Source: an uncultured bacterium
Lineage (GTDB): Bacteria; Cyanobacteriota; Vampirovibrionia; Gastranaerophilales; Gastranaerophilaceae
Assembly (NCBI GenBank): GCA_902761735.1
Contig: CACWLL010000002.1
Location: 1-64,000 of the forward strand
DNA length: 64,000 nucleotides
Reading direction: 5' to 3'
Under the pieces are notes generated by a model, which saw only the letters and a program-made list of their open reading frames with translations, made no database searches and was not told where the DNA came from. Positions within the stretch are counted from its first letter, which is position 1; each line of letters starts with the position of its first letter. Positions 51,708 through 61,223 of the stretch are shown in pieces. Position numbers and translations under genes: made by a program.

Positions 51708-53285
51708 ATGACCATACCAAATGTATCATTAAATGATAGTGTAAAAGTCCAGAATACTCCTGCGGTAGTTAAACAAAATGCTACCATTATCGATGTGAAA
51801 TCATCTGAAAATATACAAAGACAACCACAGGAAGATAATTTTAACGGTAAAAAATTAGATAAAAAGAAAATTATAACCTATGCTGCAATTGGTACTACTT
51901 TAGCTGCTTTGTTAGGTATAGCAATAGATTTTAAAGCTGCAAACGGCAGACACGTTAAAAATCTTTGGAAGAAATTAACAGGAAACACACAAGATATAAA
52001 ACCTAAATCAAACGAAACACTGAATGTTAGTGGTAAAGGCGATGTTACTACTCCACATATTCCTGATAAACCGGATATTGCTCAACCAAAAACAAAAGCG
52101 AATGTTGATCCACCAAAAACAACCGATTTAGCACATGAAAATCAATCAGAAATAGACAAACAAGTTCAGGAATTTTTTGAACAAGAAGAAAAAGAATTAG
52201 CAGAAATTAAAGAAGCAAAAGAATTGAGTGATTGGAATAATGAACGTTGGCTAAACGAGCAACATCATGCAAAAGAAAAAGAGTATTCTGATTTTTGGAA
52301 TAGGGAACTTGCAAAGAAAGAAAATCCTTTATATGAACAAAGATTAAAAGAAGCTGAGCAACTAAAAGAAGTTATAGAAAAAGAGCGGACTAAATTCTTT
52401 GAAGCACATAAGAATGAAATACCGTCAGAAGAAGAACGGTATCAGGCATTTTTACCATCTATGCGGACAAAATATGGTCGCTCTTTTGATGAAAATTCTC
52501 GTAGTGCGAGAGAACTTGCAAAAGACCCTGAACAATGGTTATGGTATTTGTGGAGTAAAGACCCTAAAGCAAGAGCAATGAACTTAGATTTAGCTTTAAA
52601 AAAGATGAAGCCACAAGATTTAGAACTATATAATAGTGCAAAGTGGTTATTTGATAATAGAAAACTGAAATACAATGATTTAGATTTAGCACATTCGATT
52701 TATAATTCGGAGCTAAGAGAAATTATAGAAAAAGTTGCATTAACAGGCAAATTTGACTATTATGGAAGAGTTTCCGGGCATCATTTAGCCTATAGAATAA
52801 ATAGTCCATTAAGGCTTGGTTTTGAAGTGGATGATGTATTAAAAGTAATTCTTGATGAAGGTTTTAGAACTGTCGAGCCACTTGAACAGGGTACTACAGT
52901 ATATAGAACAGTATGCGGAGGTAAAGCTGACGGTAGTATTGATTTTATTAACAAACTTATAAAAGCTAAAAAAGGTGATACCTTTGTTGATAAAGGGTAT
53001 TCGTACACATCCTTCTCTGAAAGGGGAACTTCTCCATGCAACGGTATTCGTGATGTAGGAACAGAAGATGTAAAATTAGAAATAATCGTTCCAAAGGGTG
53101 CAAGAGTGTCTGATGGTTCCGATTATAAACAAAGTGAATTGTTATTTCCACGAAATGCAGAATTTAGGGTAGTTGAAGAGGCAACAAGACCAGAACCATT
53201 TGTATTTACCAATTATGAGGGTAAAGAAGTAAAAATGCCTCGTGCATTAAGGGTGGTCGTAGAATACGTATTACCAAAAGCATAA
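51708..53285 (+). CDS. ADP-ribosyltransferase-domain protein with N-terminal membrane segment
   Basis: The 525-residue protein has four parts. Residues 1-50 are polar and end in DNFNGKK. Residues 55-75 form a membrane helix (IITYAAIGTTLAALLGIAID). A long charged coiled-coil region covers about 140-240. The C-terminal ~150 residues look like an ART-fold mono-ADP-ribosyltransferase: Arg400 in TTVYRTVCGG, Y433-T434-S435 in KGYSYTSFSE at the STS position, and Gln475-x-Glu477 in KQSELLFPRNAEFRV. The QxE form occurs in C3-like toxins, ExE in arginine-specific ones. It has AAGGGAAAA before the ATG. It could modify host or self proteins. No immunity gene is visible. Confidence 0.8.
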   Translation: MTIPNVSLNDSVKVQNTPAVVKQNATIIDVKSSENIQRQPQEDNFNGKKLDKKKIITYAAIGTTLAALLGIAIDFKAANGRHVKNLWKKLTGNTQDIKPKSNETLNVSGKGDVTTPHIPDKPDIAQPKTKANVDPPKTTDLAHENQSEIDKQVQEFFEQEEKELAEIKEAKELSDWNNERWLNEQHHAKEKEYSDFWNRELAKKENPLYEQRLKEAEQLKEVIEKERTKFFEAHKNEIPSEEERYQAFLPSMRTKYGRSFDENSRSARELAKDPEQWLWYLWSKDPKARAMNLDLALKKMKPQDLELYNSAKWLFDNRKLKYNDLDLAHSIYNSELREIIEKVALTGKFDYYGRVSGHHLAYRINSPLRLGFEVDDVLKVILDEGFRTVEPLEQGTTVYRTVCGGKADGSIDFINKLIKAKKGDTFVDKGYSYTSFSERGTSPCNGIRDVGTEDVKLEIIVPKGARVSDGSDYKQSELLFPRNAEFRVVEEATRPEPFVFTNYEGKEVKMPRALRVVVEYVLPKA

Positions 53286-53404
53286 TAATATAACTTAATT
53301 AAATTAAATTCCGGCACTTGACAAAATAAGGGTTATAGTAAACAAGTTGCGTGGATTGATTTTAGATTTTAACACGTGTCGATATAAATTACCAATCTTA
53401 CTTT

Positions 53405-54310
53405 CTATTTTTTCAAAATATAAGTATCAGTTAATGCTTTATAAAAACGAGGTCTTAGCATAAATAGGGGTCTGTATTTGATGTAACCTAATATGCCTTT
53501 AATTTTACTTTTTTTGATATAATCTTTTTCTTCTTTATCATCGATTTTCCAAGGCGTAAGTTTTAAATATCTGTAATAATATTCAGTATAGTAATTCCAA
53601 TTGCCGAATATCCAAGGTTTTTGTTTGCCGACATAATGAATAATCCACGGGTCATTTGTATATATAGAACGATTTGTAAAATTACTTGATTGTACATTCC
53701 ATTTGTCAGGTAAAAGTTTTATTTTACCCTTCACAACTTCATTAATAATTTCCTGATCCCCCATTTTTATTGTATCTATATGTTCCTTTGTGTAATTTAA
53801 AAATCCGGTCTCAATATTTTGTTCCCGAATTTTGGCTAAATTCATAACCAGCATACCTGCATTTGTATATGAAGGATTTTTTCTGAGCATTCTAAAGTTC
53901 AAATCCTTTACTCCGGCAACAATATTATCTCCAAAATCAATATTATAAAGGTCTGCCAAATCTTTATTTACTACCATGTCACAATCAAAATATATTATCC
54001 TGTCAATATCAGGCAGTAAAGTTGCTAATTTTAACCTGTAATACGTTGCGATTGAAATGTATGCGTGTGTTTTAATTTTTTTATATTCGTCAAACATACT
54101 TTCATCAATTTGAACAAAATTAATTTCACAATCTTTAATTCGTTTTAAAGAAATTATTTTTTCTTTATTTTCATCGTTAATTCCGCCATCAAGAATGTAA
54201 AAACATAAATTACTGTTTTCATTCGCATTTGTTAAAATAGATGCTATTACTACACCTGCATATTGCGAATAATTATTATCACAAGCTATACCTACATTAA
54301 TCTTATCCAT
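53405..54310 (-). CDS. Glycosyltransferase family 8
   Basis: The 301-residue protein has the GT8 pattern: VGIACDNNYSQYAGVVIASI, the metal-binding DxD in RIIYFDCDMVVNKDLADLY, NAGMLVMNLAKIRE and IIHYVGKQKPW. GT8 enzymes add galactose or glucose to lipopolysaccharide or other surface acceptors using UDP-sugars. It has no membrane segment. It stands as a single gene between the ADP-ribosyltransferase-like and UbiB-like genes, so the acceptor is unknown. Confidence 0.92.
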   Translation of the reverse strand: MDKINVGIACDNNYSQYAGVVIASILTNANENSNLCFYILDGGINDENKEKIISLKRIKDCEINFVQIDESMFDEYKKIKTHAYISIATYYRLKLATLLPDIDRIIYFDCDMVVNKDLADLYNIDFGDNIVAGVKDLNFRMLRKNPSYTNAGMLVMNLAKIREQNIETGFLNYTKEHIDTIKMGDQEIINEVVKGKIKLLPDKWNVQSSNFTNRSIYTNDPWIIHYVGKQKPWIFGNWNYYTEYYYRYLKLTPWKIDDKEEKDYIKKSKIKGILGYIKYRPLFMLRPRFYKALTDTYILKK

Positions 54311-54411
54311 AAAACTCCGTTCTTATTTTCAATACTATAATAATATTACAAAAAAATTTTTTATATTTCAAAAACCTATAAACTTTTTAATAACGTACTA
54401 TGCGTATTTTA

Positions 54412-56973
54412 TTATACGATATTGAAATTTATACCCAAGCAGCTCAAGGCATCTTCTGAATTTTTTGCGAAGAAATTATACCGTTTCATAATTTCTTGTG
54501 CGGTTAATTTAGGTGCAATTTTTGTTGCATCTTGAGTTGCGGAAGCCATTTCGTTAACAAGCTGTTTTATAATAACATCTCTATCTATCGCTTTTCCAAT
54601 ATCATAGCCGCATGCGTCAGCAACATTTTTTAAGCATCCGAGATTTGATATAATATATGTTTCTTCAGCTTTCATTTGGTTAATATGTGAGGCATTAGGA
54701 ATAATATTTTTCTTTTGCATAAAATTCAAACAAAAACTGTTTACTGTTGAGAATATTTTAACAGGATTATCTACATCTATTTTTGTATCCGGATTGTATA
54801 TTTCATATTTTAAGGCTTTTGAAAGTTCATTTTTTATAGCTTTCGGGTCGTTTTTGCCGAATTTTGCACCCTTAAGCATAGCTTCCGCTATCATATCAGT
54901 ATTTCCTATAAGGTAATCTATGTGATTAAACAGATTTTTGATAGCTTGAGTTTGTTCAGTTTTAGTCGTATTACCATAGTCAATTATGGTAATCGGTTTT
55001 GAACCGGATTTAAGATTTTTTATTTGTGTAATATCGACAAGAATATTACCGCCATGAGGGTCGGATTGAACAACTTTCATCCCTTTTTTCGGTAAAGAGA
55101 ACAGTTGTTCACAATAAACCTGAACATAATTTTCAACAAAGTTTTTAAAATCTTGTTCTGTCAGATTAGCTTTTTTCCATTCTTCAACAAATTTGTCACT
55201 ATCTAATTGTATGCCTTTGGCTTTCTCCATTATAAATATGGACGATTTAGAATCTATCACGCCTACGGGGCTGAATTTTGAAGCTTGTTCTCCAATTTGA
55301 GAAGCGGATAAAGCCTCTTCCGACAAATTAATTTCATTACCCCAAACTTTGTACATATTATCCAATTGATTTATATCGTATTCTTTTCTTTCCTTAGAGT
55401 GTATGGTTTGTTTTGAAGAATACCAAGAATAATCAGGTTTTGCACGCTCATCTATTTTTTTCAGAACTTTAGCTTTATCTGCTGCAATTTTATCCCCTTC
55501 TAAGAAATGTTGTTTTACAAGTTTTATTACAACTTCTCTGCCGTCAGAGCTTTTTGCTAAGTATGATTCCGCAATAGAACCTACACCCAGCAGTTTTGTA
55601 ATTTTATATTGCCCTGCATATTCTTTGTCAACCATTTCTTGAGCTTGAGTAATGGTTCTGGAAGTAGGACATTTACTTTTTATACGCTTAATGATTTCTT
55701 GCAAATCTTTAAAGCCGTTTATATCCATGCCTTTTTCATCAAGTTTATCAAGAGATTCGTCTATTCCGTGATTTTTAAACGAAAACTCCTCTTTTCTGCC
55801 GTTACCCCAAAATCCTGCAGCTTTACGCTCATTATGGGCAACTATCAATTCATCAATTTGTTTTATTAATTTTAGTTGTTTATCATCAGGAATATCAATT
55901 ACTGTTTGTAAATATTTTGGTAAGAAAATATTTTCCTGCTCTATTTTTTGAAGCTTACCCTCAATATTTCCGTTTTGACCTTTTTCCAACAAGATTTTCA
56001 AAAAGTCTTCATCAAGTTTGGTAATCCCTGACGGGTCAAATTTTTCGCCGTTGAGAACGACACTTAAGTCATATCCGATATCACGAGCCAGTTGTTGAAA
56101 TTCTGTCAACTGTCCTGCCGGCGGTCTGTAATTTATAACGTGAGTTTTGTTAAGCTTTGCATTTTTAATTGCTTCATTGATTTTTGATACATTCAAATGC
56201 CCTTTAGCTGCTGCTGCAGTGACTCCTGCAACACTCAATAAACCAATTCCGATAGTATCTTTTTGTTTTTCTAAAAAGTCGCTGATTGATGGTAGAGTTT
56301 TATCATCCTTTTTGTCCGTAACATATCTGGCAAAAGCATTAATCACAATACCTGCCGGTATTAACATAGGACTTGCTGCTGATAGAATACCCGATACCCC
56401 GTCTAAAGAGCCGGACACGATATTTGATTGTGCGTTATGTTCTTTTTTTCGTATTTCTTTATCTTTTCCAAGATTATCAATGCTTTTTAGACCTGATTTA
56501 ACGGCGATACCTGTTATAATTGCGGCTGCTGCGCTGATTGCCGTTGCAGCAGATTGATATTTAGGAGTAAAGACTTTTGTCAGTGTCTTTGCCCTTTTTG
56601 TGAAAAATCCGATGCCCATTGCTGATAATGTCGCAAGAGTATCAATTGTGATTTCGGATGAGTTTGCGTTTGCATTTCTATAACGCTCAATGTATGCTTT
56701 TGTGTCCTCTTTTGATATTTTTCCGTTTTCAAATTTCTCAAGTTTTTTTAGTACCTTTTTATCGGATATCCCTAATGAAAATGTCTTGCCTAAAAAGTCA
56801 TATAAATGCGCCACAAAACCGCGTTGTTTTTTGGCCGAAACGTATAAATCTTTAATCTCTTCGTCTAAATTCATGGAAGGGGTATATGAAGCAGATTTAT
56901 GCTTTCTACGCTTATCTGTTTCAATATCTGTTTTATTATTTAGAATTTTTATATCTGAAATTTTTTCGGACAT
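54412..56973 (-). CDS. ABC1/UbiB-family atypical kinase-like protein with N-terminal hydrophobic segments
   Basis: The 853-residue protein has a charged N-terminus, then hydrophobic segments around residues 105-175 and 200-270, and a helical linker. The C-terminal ~400 residues carry ABC1/UbiB motifs: the Ala/Gly loop LLGVGSIAESYLAKSS, the lysine in REVVIKLVKQ, VVQSDPHGGNILVD (Asp638) and ITIIDYGNTTKT (Asp665). ABC1/UbiB proteins are ATP-dependent factors in quinone and lipid metabolism, usually about 450-550 residues and without this long N-terminal part. Neighbours give no quinone context. It may be a lineage-specific protein using the kinase fold. Confidence 0.8.
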   Translation of the reverse strand: MSEKISDIKILNNKTDIETDKRRKHKSASYTPSMNLDEEIKDLYVSAKKQRGFVAHLYDFLGKTFSLGISDKKVLKKLEKFENGKISKEDTKAYIERYRNANANSSEITIDTLATLSAMGIGFFTKRAKTLTKVFTPKYQSAATAISAAAAIITGIAVKSGLKSIDNLGKDKEIRKKEHNAQSNIVSGSLDGVSGILSAASPMLIPAGIVINAFARYVTDKKDDKTLPSISDFLEKQKDTIGIGLLSVAGVTAAAAKGHLNVSKINEAIKNAKLNKTHVINYRPPAGQLTEFQQLARDIGYDLSVVLNGEKFDPSGITKLDEDFLKILLEKGQNGNIEGKLQKIEQENIFLPKYLQTVIDIPDDKQLKLIKQIDELIVAHNERKAAGFWGNGRKEEFSFKNHGIDESLDKLDEKGMDINGFKDLQEIIKRIKSKCPTSRTITQAQEMVDKEYAGQYKITKLLGVGSIAESYLAKSSDGREVVIKLVKQHFLEGDKIAADKAKVLKKIDERAKPDYSWYSSKQTIHSKERKEYDINQLDNMYKVWGNEINLSEEALSASQIGEQASKFSPVGVIDSKSSIFIMEKAKGIQLDSDKFVEEWKKANLTEQDFKNFVENYVQVYCEQLFSLPKKGMKVVQSDPHGGNILVDITQIKNLKSGSKPITIIDYGNTTKTEQTQAIKNLFNHIDYLIGNTDMIAEAMLKGAKFGKNDPKAIKNELSKALKYEIYNPDTKIDVDNPVKIFSTVNSFCLNFMQKKNIIPNASHINQMKAEETYIISNLGCLKNVADACGYDIGKAIDRDVIIKQLVNEMASATQDATKIAPKLTAQEIMKRYNFFAKNSEDALSCLGINFNIV

Positions 56974-57118
56974 ATTTTCCCCTATATTGTTTATAAAATT
57001 ATGGAATTTGAAAAATTGCCCATGAAAAATTCTTATTTTAAGATTTATTAAATATAAATAAAAATAATACGCAATTTTTATAAACTTTGAATTTTAATCT
57101 AAATATAGGTCAGTGTTC

Positions 57119-58543
57119 ATGGAAAAAGTTACAAATATTCAAAATACGAATAATATAGTTTCTCACTCGCAAAACAGCACTTCGGTGATTGCTTTTAGAG
57201 GTGCTGATTATCCTGCGGACAGCGTTGAGATTTCGACAAATAATAAAAAGCCGAAGAAAAAATGTTGGCTAAATGTTGCCGGCATGTTGGCAGCGGCGGC
57301 TGCGGTCGTTGAAGGTGCAACATTTGGCGGTATAAAAGTTTACGAAAAGTATTTTCAAAAACTTGCCTCAGGTGTAAAGCGTGGAGAAATTCGTGACGAA
57401 TTATTTAATTTTATCAAGCGTACTGACCCTAATGGTGAATTGTTTAATGATAGAAACGGGATTATTACTATTAACAACGAATTAAGTGATGAAAATTTTG
57501 TAATCTTAAAACAACTGTCAAAGATGAAAAATGTGCATCACAGAATATTCTACCCTAATGGTGACATTGATTATGCAAAACGTTTTTCACTTAAAGATAT
57601 GACCGAATTATTAAAAACGGCTACAGAAGATAATATAGAATATTTGGCTCAATTGGCAAAAAAATCTGAAAAATCCGCAATTGGCGGTTATGAACGAACA
57701 TGGAATGCCGGAGAAATAATTCCGGTATTGCGCAGTATAAATGCTGATAATAAGGTTTTAGCAGAACAGCTTATTCAAAAAGCAGAGATTGATAACAATG
57801 GTAAATTAATCAGATGTTTGGAAAAAATAAATAAGGATAACGTTGAATACTATAAACTCGTAATGTCTACAAGACAAAATTCGGGATTAACAGAACTTGA
57901 ATTTAATGATATGAATATGCTTGTAGAAAAAATTAAAGAATTTAAAAATCCTGAAAGTGCCAAATTGTTCTTGGATGTAAAAAAGGCTGACGGAACCGGC
58001 GAGTATTTGTATGCACCGTCAGATATCACCTCGCTGCTCAGCCAAATTAAAGATACGGATTTATCATTGTATAAAAAACTGCATGGACTTGATTCTGTTA
58101 AAAAAGCAAAAGGCAAAGAGATAATAAAACATATTATTCCAAATGTAACGGAAGAAAATTTACCTATTGTGGACAAAATACTTTCGGCGCAATATGAAGA
58201 CGGATTTTTTAAAGGCACAAAAATGTTATTTGGTAATTGGGATAAAATGGGTAAAGTTCTTAAAAATACAAATTCTAAAAATATTGAATTTATAGACAAA
58301 CTTATTGATTGTGCTGCTAAAAAAGATTCAAACATAGTGTGTTATATGAAGGATGGAAAGCTATATTCCGGTAATTTTGACGATGCAATAATAGGTATGT
58401 TGAAAGAATTTAAAATTCATCCTGAAAAATTTGAAAAGGCACAAGAAATACTAGATTTAGGGTTACAAGCAAATAAAAAGACTGTCGACATTGGTAAAAT
58501 ATGTGAGCAGCTCGGAATAATGCTGGAAAAGAGCAAATATTAG
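57119..58543 (+). CDS. Hypothetical helical-repeat protein with N-terminal FxG motif and membrane segment
   Basis: The 474-residue protein begins with an Asn/Ser-rich stretch ending in VIAFRGADY (Phe26-Arg-Gly28), then a hydrophobic segment near residues 45-62 (WLNVAGMLAAAAAVVEGATF). The rest is helical with recurring units such as TEDNIEYLAQLAKKS, NADNKVLAEQLIQKA and NKDNVEYYKLVMST, perhaps HEAT-like. No family is recognised. AGGT precedes the ATG at 57119. It is divergent from the UbiB-like gene. Confidence 0.6.
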   Translation: MEKVTNIQNTNNIVSHSQNSTSVIAFRGADYPADSVEISTNNKKPKKKCWLNVAGMLAAAAAVVEGATFGGIKVYEKYFQKLASGVKRGEIRDELFNFIKRTDPNGELFNDRNGIITINNELSDENFVILKQLSKMKNVHHRIFYPNGDIDYAKRFSLKDMTELLKTATEDNIEYLAQLAKKSEKSAIGGYERTWNAGEIIPVLRSINADNKVLAEQLIQKAEIDNNGKLIRCLEKINKDNVEYYKLVMSTRQNSGLTELEFNDMNMLVEKIKEFKNPESAKLFLDVKKADGTGEYLYAPSDITSLLSQIKDTDLSLYKKLHGLDSVKKAKGKEIIKHIIPNVTEENLPIVDKILSAQYEDGFFKGTKMLFGNWDKMGKVLKNTNSKNIEFIDKLIDCAAKKDSNIVCYMKDGKLYSGNFDDAIIGMLKEFKIHPEKFEKAQEILDLGLQANKKTVDIGKICEQLGIMLEKSKY

Positions 58544-58562
58544 TTAATTGAAACAATGATAA

Positions 58563-59354
58563 TTAAATAACAAGTGTTGGTTGAGGCTGTTTGGTATTAT
58601 GTCTTGTCATTTGTTGTACTTTGTATTTTATAGTACGTTTTATTTCGTCGGCAACTGATAATCCCTCTTTAAATCTTTTATACATAGCATTTACCGGTTT
58701 TAGTATCGGAGAGGTTTTGTTTTCGTGAAATTCATAACTTTCCAGTTCATATATCGGTGAACCCGTTTTATTTTCTCCGATTTTTTTAAATATTGTTTTA
58801 AGCATTATTTCTTTATCATTTTTTGAACGTAAAAGAACGTTATGTGATGAAACGTAATCAAGTATATTATTTTTTACGGCTTTGCAAAGAGCTTTAATGT
58901 AGCTTTCATGTGCGTCAAGGCTGTTCCATGTAGGGTCGGCTTTTGCAATCCCTATTTGCTTAATCCCTTTTATATTCTCTGCAATTGGCACATCAGGTCC
59001 TGTTAATATATATCCTAACTTATTCCTTCTGTATACCGATCTAACTATTCCTAAATTTGCATAGTCACTATCAATTTTTTGTAATTCTTCCGCCAGCTTT
59101 TCATGAATATCGCTTTGCGGCTTGCGTTTTTGAACTTTTCTTGTAATTCCTGTGACGTTACGCAGCTGCTCAAGATATTTTTCATTAAGCCAGCCGACAA
59201 TTTTGGAATTTAACGTTTTATAAAGCTTACTGTCTTTATATGGATTGACAAATACGTCTTCCAGTCCGTTTTCGCTTTTTAGGCAGATACTTACCCTGAA
59301 AGAATGTCCAAAATTCGGATTATAATTATTCCTTTGTACACTATCAATTTTCAT
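58563..59354 (-). CDS. Hypothetical protein with N-terminal FxG-type motif
   Basis: The 263-residue protein starts MKIDSVQRNNYNPNFGHSFR, with Phe15-Gly16 after an Asn-rich lead. It has no membrane segment and is basic, with regions such as VGWLNEKYLEQLRNVTGITR and IGIAKADPTWNSLDAHESYI. No family is recognised. It is convergent with the helical-repeat gene. Confidence 0.6.
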   Translation of the reverse strand: MKIDSVQRNNYNPNFGHSFRVSICLKSENGLEDVFVNPYKDSKLYKTLNSKIVGWLNEKYLEQLRNVTGITRKVQKRKPQSDIHEKLAEELQKIDSDYANLGIVRSVYRRNKLGYILTGPDVPIAENIKGIKQIGIAKADPTWNSLDAHESYIKALCKAVKNNILDYVSSHNVLLRSKNDKEIMLKTIFKKIGENKTGSPIYELESYEFHENKTSPILKPVNAMYKRFKEGLSVADEIKRTIKYKVQQMTRHNTKQPQPTLVI

Positions 59355-59479
59355 AATAAAGACCTTATATTTTAAGAAAACTTATCTGCACATATTATAA
59401 CCAAAAGCAAAAAATTTTTGCCAGTTTGTTCAATATTAGTAAAGTTTCTTAACAAAATATTTTTTATATTGTAAATTTC

Positions 59480-59508
59480 TTGCAAAAAAATATTCAACGG
59501 TTTATAAT
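59480..59508 (+). promoter_or_regulatory. acpP promoter
   Basis: TTGCAA (59480-59485) and TATAAT (59503-59508) are 17 bases apart, 50 bases before the acpP start. This is a good housekeeping promoter. Confidence 0.75.
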
Positions 59509-59557
59509 TGTGACATAAAAGTGTAATATACATTATAAATTAAATGAGGAAAAGAAG

Positions 59558-59788
59558 ATGAGTACATTAGAAAAAGTTAAAAAAGTAGTTGTTGATCAAT
59601 TAAGCGTTGATGAATCTTTGGTTACTCCTGAAGCTAGCTTTACTGCTGATTTAGGTGCTGATTCATTGGATACAGTTGAATTAGTTATGGCATTTGAAGA
59701 AGAATTCGGTTGCGAAATTCCTGATGAAGATGCTGAAAAAATTCAAACAGTTCAAGATGCTGTAAACTATATCGATTCTCACAAGTAA
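59558..59788 (+). CDS. acpP: Acyl carrier protein AcpP
   Basis: The 76-residue protein has the classic phosphopantetheine site [20 protein letters not shown] and ends in [12 protein letters not shown]. It carries fatty-acyl chains in type II synthesis and is separate from the two ACPs of the polyene-type cluster. GAGGAAAAGA precedes the ATG. It is followed by fabF in the standard order. Confidence 0.98.
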   Translation: MSTLEKVKKVVVDQLSVDESLVTPEASFTADLGADSLDTVELVMAFEEEFGCEIPDEDAEKIQTVQDAVNYIDSHK

Positions 59789-59823
59789 TTTAAGGTAGTT
59801 TAAAAGAGAACGAAAGAATGTAT

Positions 59824-59858
59824 TATAAGGGGGAATTTGTTATAAATTTCCCCTTATA
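59824..59858 (+). terminator. Hairpin between acpP and fabF
   Basis: TATAAGGGGGAATTT (59824-59838) pairs with AAATTTCCCCTTATA (59844-59858) around a 5-base loop, with one G-U pair. There is no T-run, so it may be a processing or attenuating stem that makes acpP message more abundant than fabF. Confidence 0.6.
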
Positions 59859-59890
59859 CATATCATTAGAGGGATATAAAGGTAAAATAT

Positions 59891-61144
59891 ATGACAAAAA
59901 GAAGAGTAGTTATTACAGGGTTAGGTGCAGTTACACCACTGGGTATTGGTGTTGATAAGTTTTGGAATAACCTTGTAGAGGGTAAGAGCGGTATAGCTAC
60001 ATCTACTTTGATTGATATATCAAAGCATGATGTTAAAATTTCCGGTGAAGTTAAGAATTTTAACCCGGAAGAGTATCTTGACCCAAAAGAAGCAAAAAGA
60101 ATGGACAGATTTACCCAGTTTGCCCTGATTGCAGCTGATGAGGCGTATAAAGATGCCAAATTAGACGAATTAAAAGATGAAGACCCGTATAGAATAGGGG
60201 TTATAGTTAGTGCCGCAGCAGGCGGTTTTAAAACTTTTGAAGATAACCACATAAGAATTATCGAAAAAGGACCGACTAAATGTTCTCCGTTTACAATTCC
60301 AATGCTGATAGTAAATATGCCGTCCGGCAGAATTTCAATGAGGTACGGATTTAAAGGGATAAACAAGGTTGTTGTTTCTGCTTGTGCAACAGGCACACAC
60401 TCTGTAGGTGATGCATTCCGTTCAATTCAGTATGGTGATGCGGATGTTATTTTGGCCGGCGGTTGTGAAGCTACAATCTGTGATGTTGGTATTGGTGCTT
60501 TTACGGTAGCAAGAACATTGTCAAAGAGAAATGATGAACCGGAAAGAGCTTCCCGTCCGTATGATAAAGACAGAGATGGTTTTGTCATGGGTGAAGGAGC
60601 AGGGGTTCTTGTTCTTGAAGAGTATGAGCATGCTAAAAAACGTGGTGCAAAGATTTATGCAGAAGTTGTAGGGTATGGACAAACAGGAGATGCTTATGAT
60701 GTTGTTGCTCCTGATCCGCACGGTGCCGGTGCAATCAAAGCAATGGAGTTTGCTCTTAAAGATGCTGATATGAAACCGGAAGAAATTCAATATGTTAATA
60801 CGCACGGTACAAGTACCGGATTAGGTGATGTTGCGGAATCTCATGCTGTTGCAGAAGTTTTTGGTGACAGAAAGAAAAACCAAAACTTACTTGTAAGTTC
60901 TACAAAGAGTATGCATGGTCATATGTTGGGCGCAACAGGTGCTGTGGAAGCGATTGTTTGTGTAAAAACAATAGAAGAAAATATTGTTCCTCCAACAATA
61001 AATCTTGATAATCAGGATGAAGCTGTTGCAGATTTGGATTATGTTCCGCACAAAGCAAGAAAAGCTGAAGTTCATGCGACACTTTCAAACTCTTTTGGTT
61101 TTGGCGGTCAAAACGCTTCAATCATTATAAGAGAAGTAAAATAA
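59891..61144 (+). CDS. fabF: Beta-ketoacyl-ACP synthase II FabF
   Basis: The 417-residue enzyme has SACATGTHSVGDAF (nucleophile Cys), NTHGTSTGLGDVAE and KSMHGHMLGATGAVEA (active-site His). It extends acyl-ACP chains in fatty acid synthesis. Its place after acpP and a terminator downstream confirm the housekeeping role, distinct from the ketosynthases at 39567 and 41857. Confidence 0.97.
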   Translation: MTKRRVVITGLGAVTPLGIGVDKFWNNLVEGKSGIATSTLIDISKHDVKISGEVKNFNPEEYLDPKEAKRMDRFTQFALIAADEAYKDAKLDELKDEDPYRIGVIVSAAAGGFKTFEDNHIRIIEKGPTKCSPFTIPMLIVNMPSGRISMRYGFKGINKVVVSACATGTHSVGDAFRSIQYGDADVILAGGCEATICDVGIGAFTVARTLSKRNDEPERASRPYDKDRDGFVMGEGAGVLVLEEYEHAKKRGAKIYAEVVGYGQTGDAYDVVAPDPHGAGAIKAMEFALKDADMKPEEIQYVNTHGTSTGLGDVAESHAVAEVFGDRKKNQNLLVSSTKSMHGHMLGATGAVEAIVCVKTIEENIVPPTINLDNQDEAVADLDYVPHKARKAEVHATLSNSFGFGGQNASIIIREVK

Positions 61145-61167
61145 TATTTGAATTTTAAATAAAAGAA

Positions 61168-61200
61168 ATCCCCGTATTGTTAAAGTACGGGGATATTTTA
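61168..61200 (+). terminator. Rho-independent terminator of acpP-fabF
   Basis: ATCCCCGTA (61168-61176) pairs with TACGGGGAT (61186-61194) and is followed by a T-rich stretch. Confidence 0.9.
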
Positions 61201-61223
61201 TATAAAGTATAATAGGGGAAATT

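Noticed and set aside
56147-56557. Plus-strand frame opposite the UbiB-like gene
   Set aside because: Shadow of the hydrophobic region of the real gene; no ribosome site.
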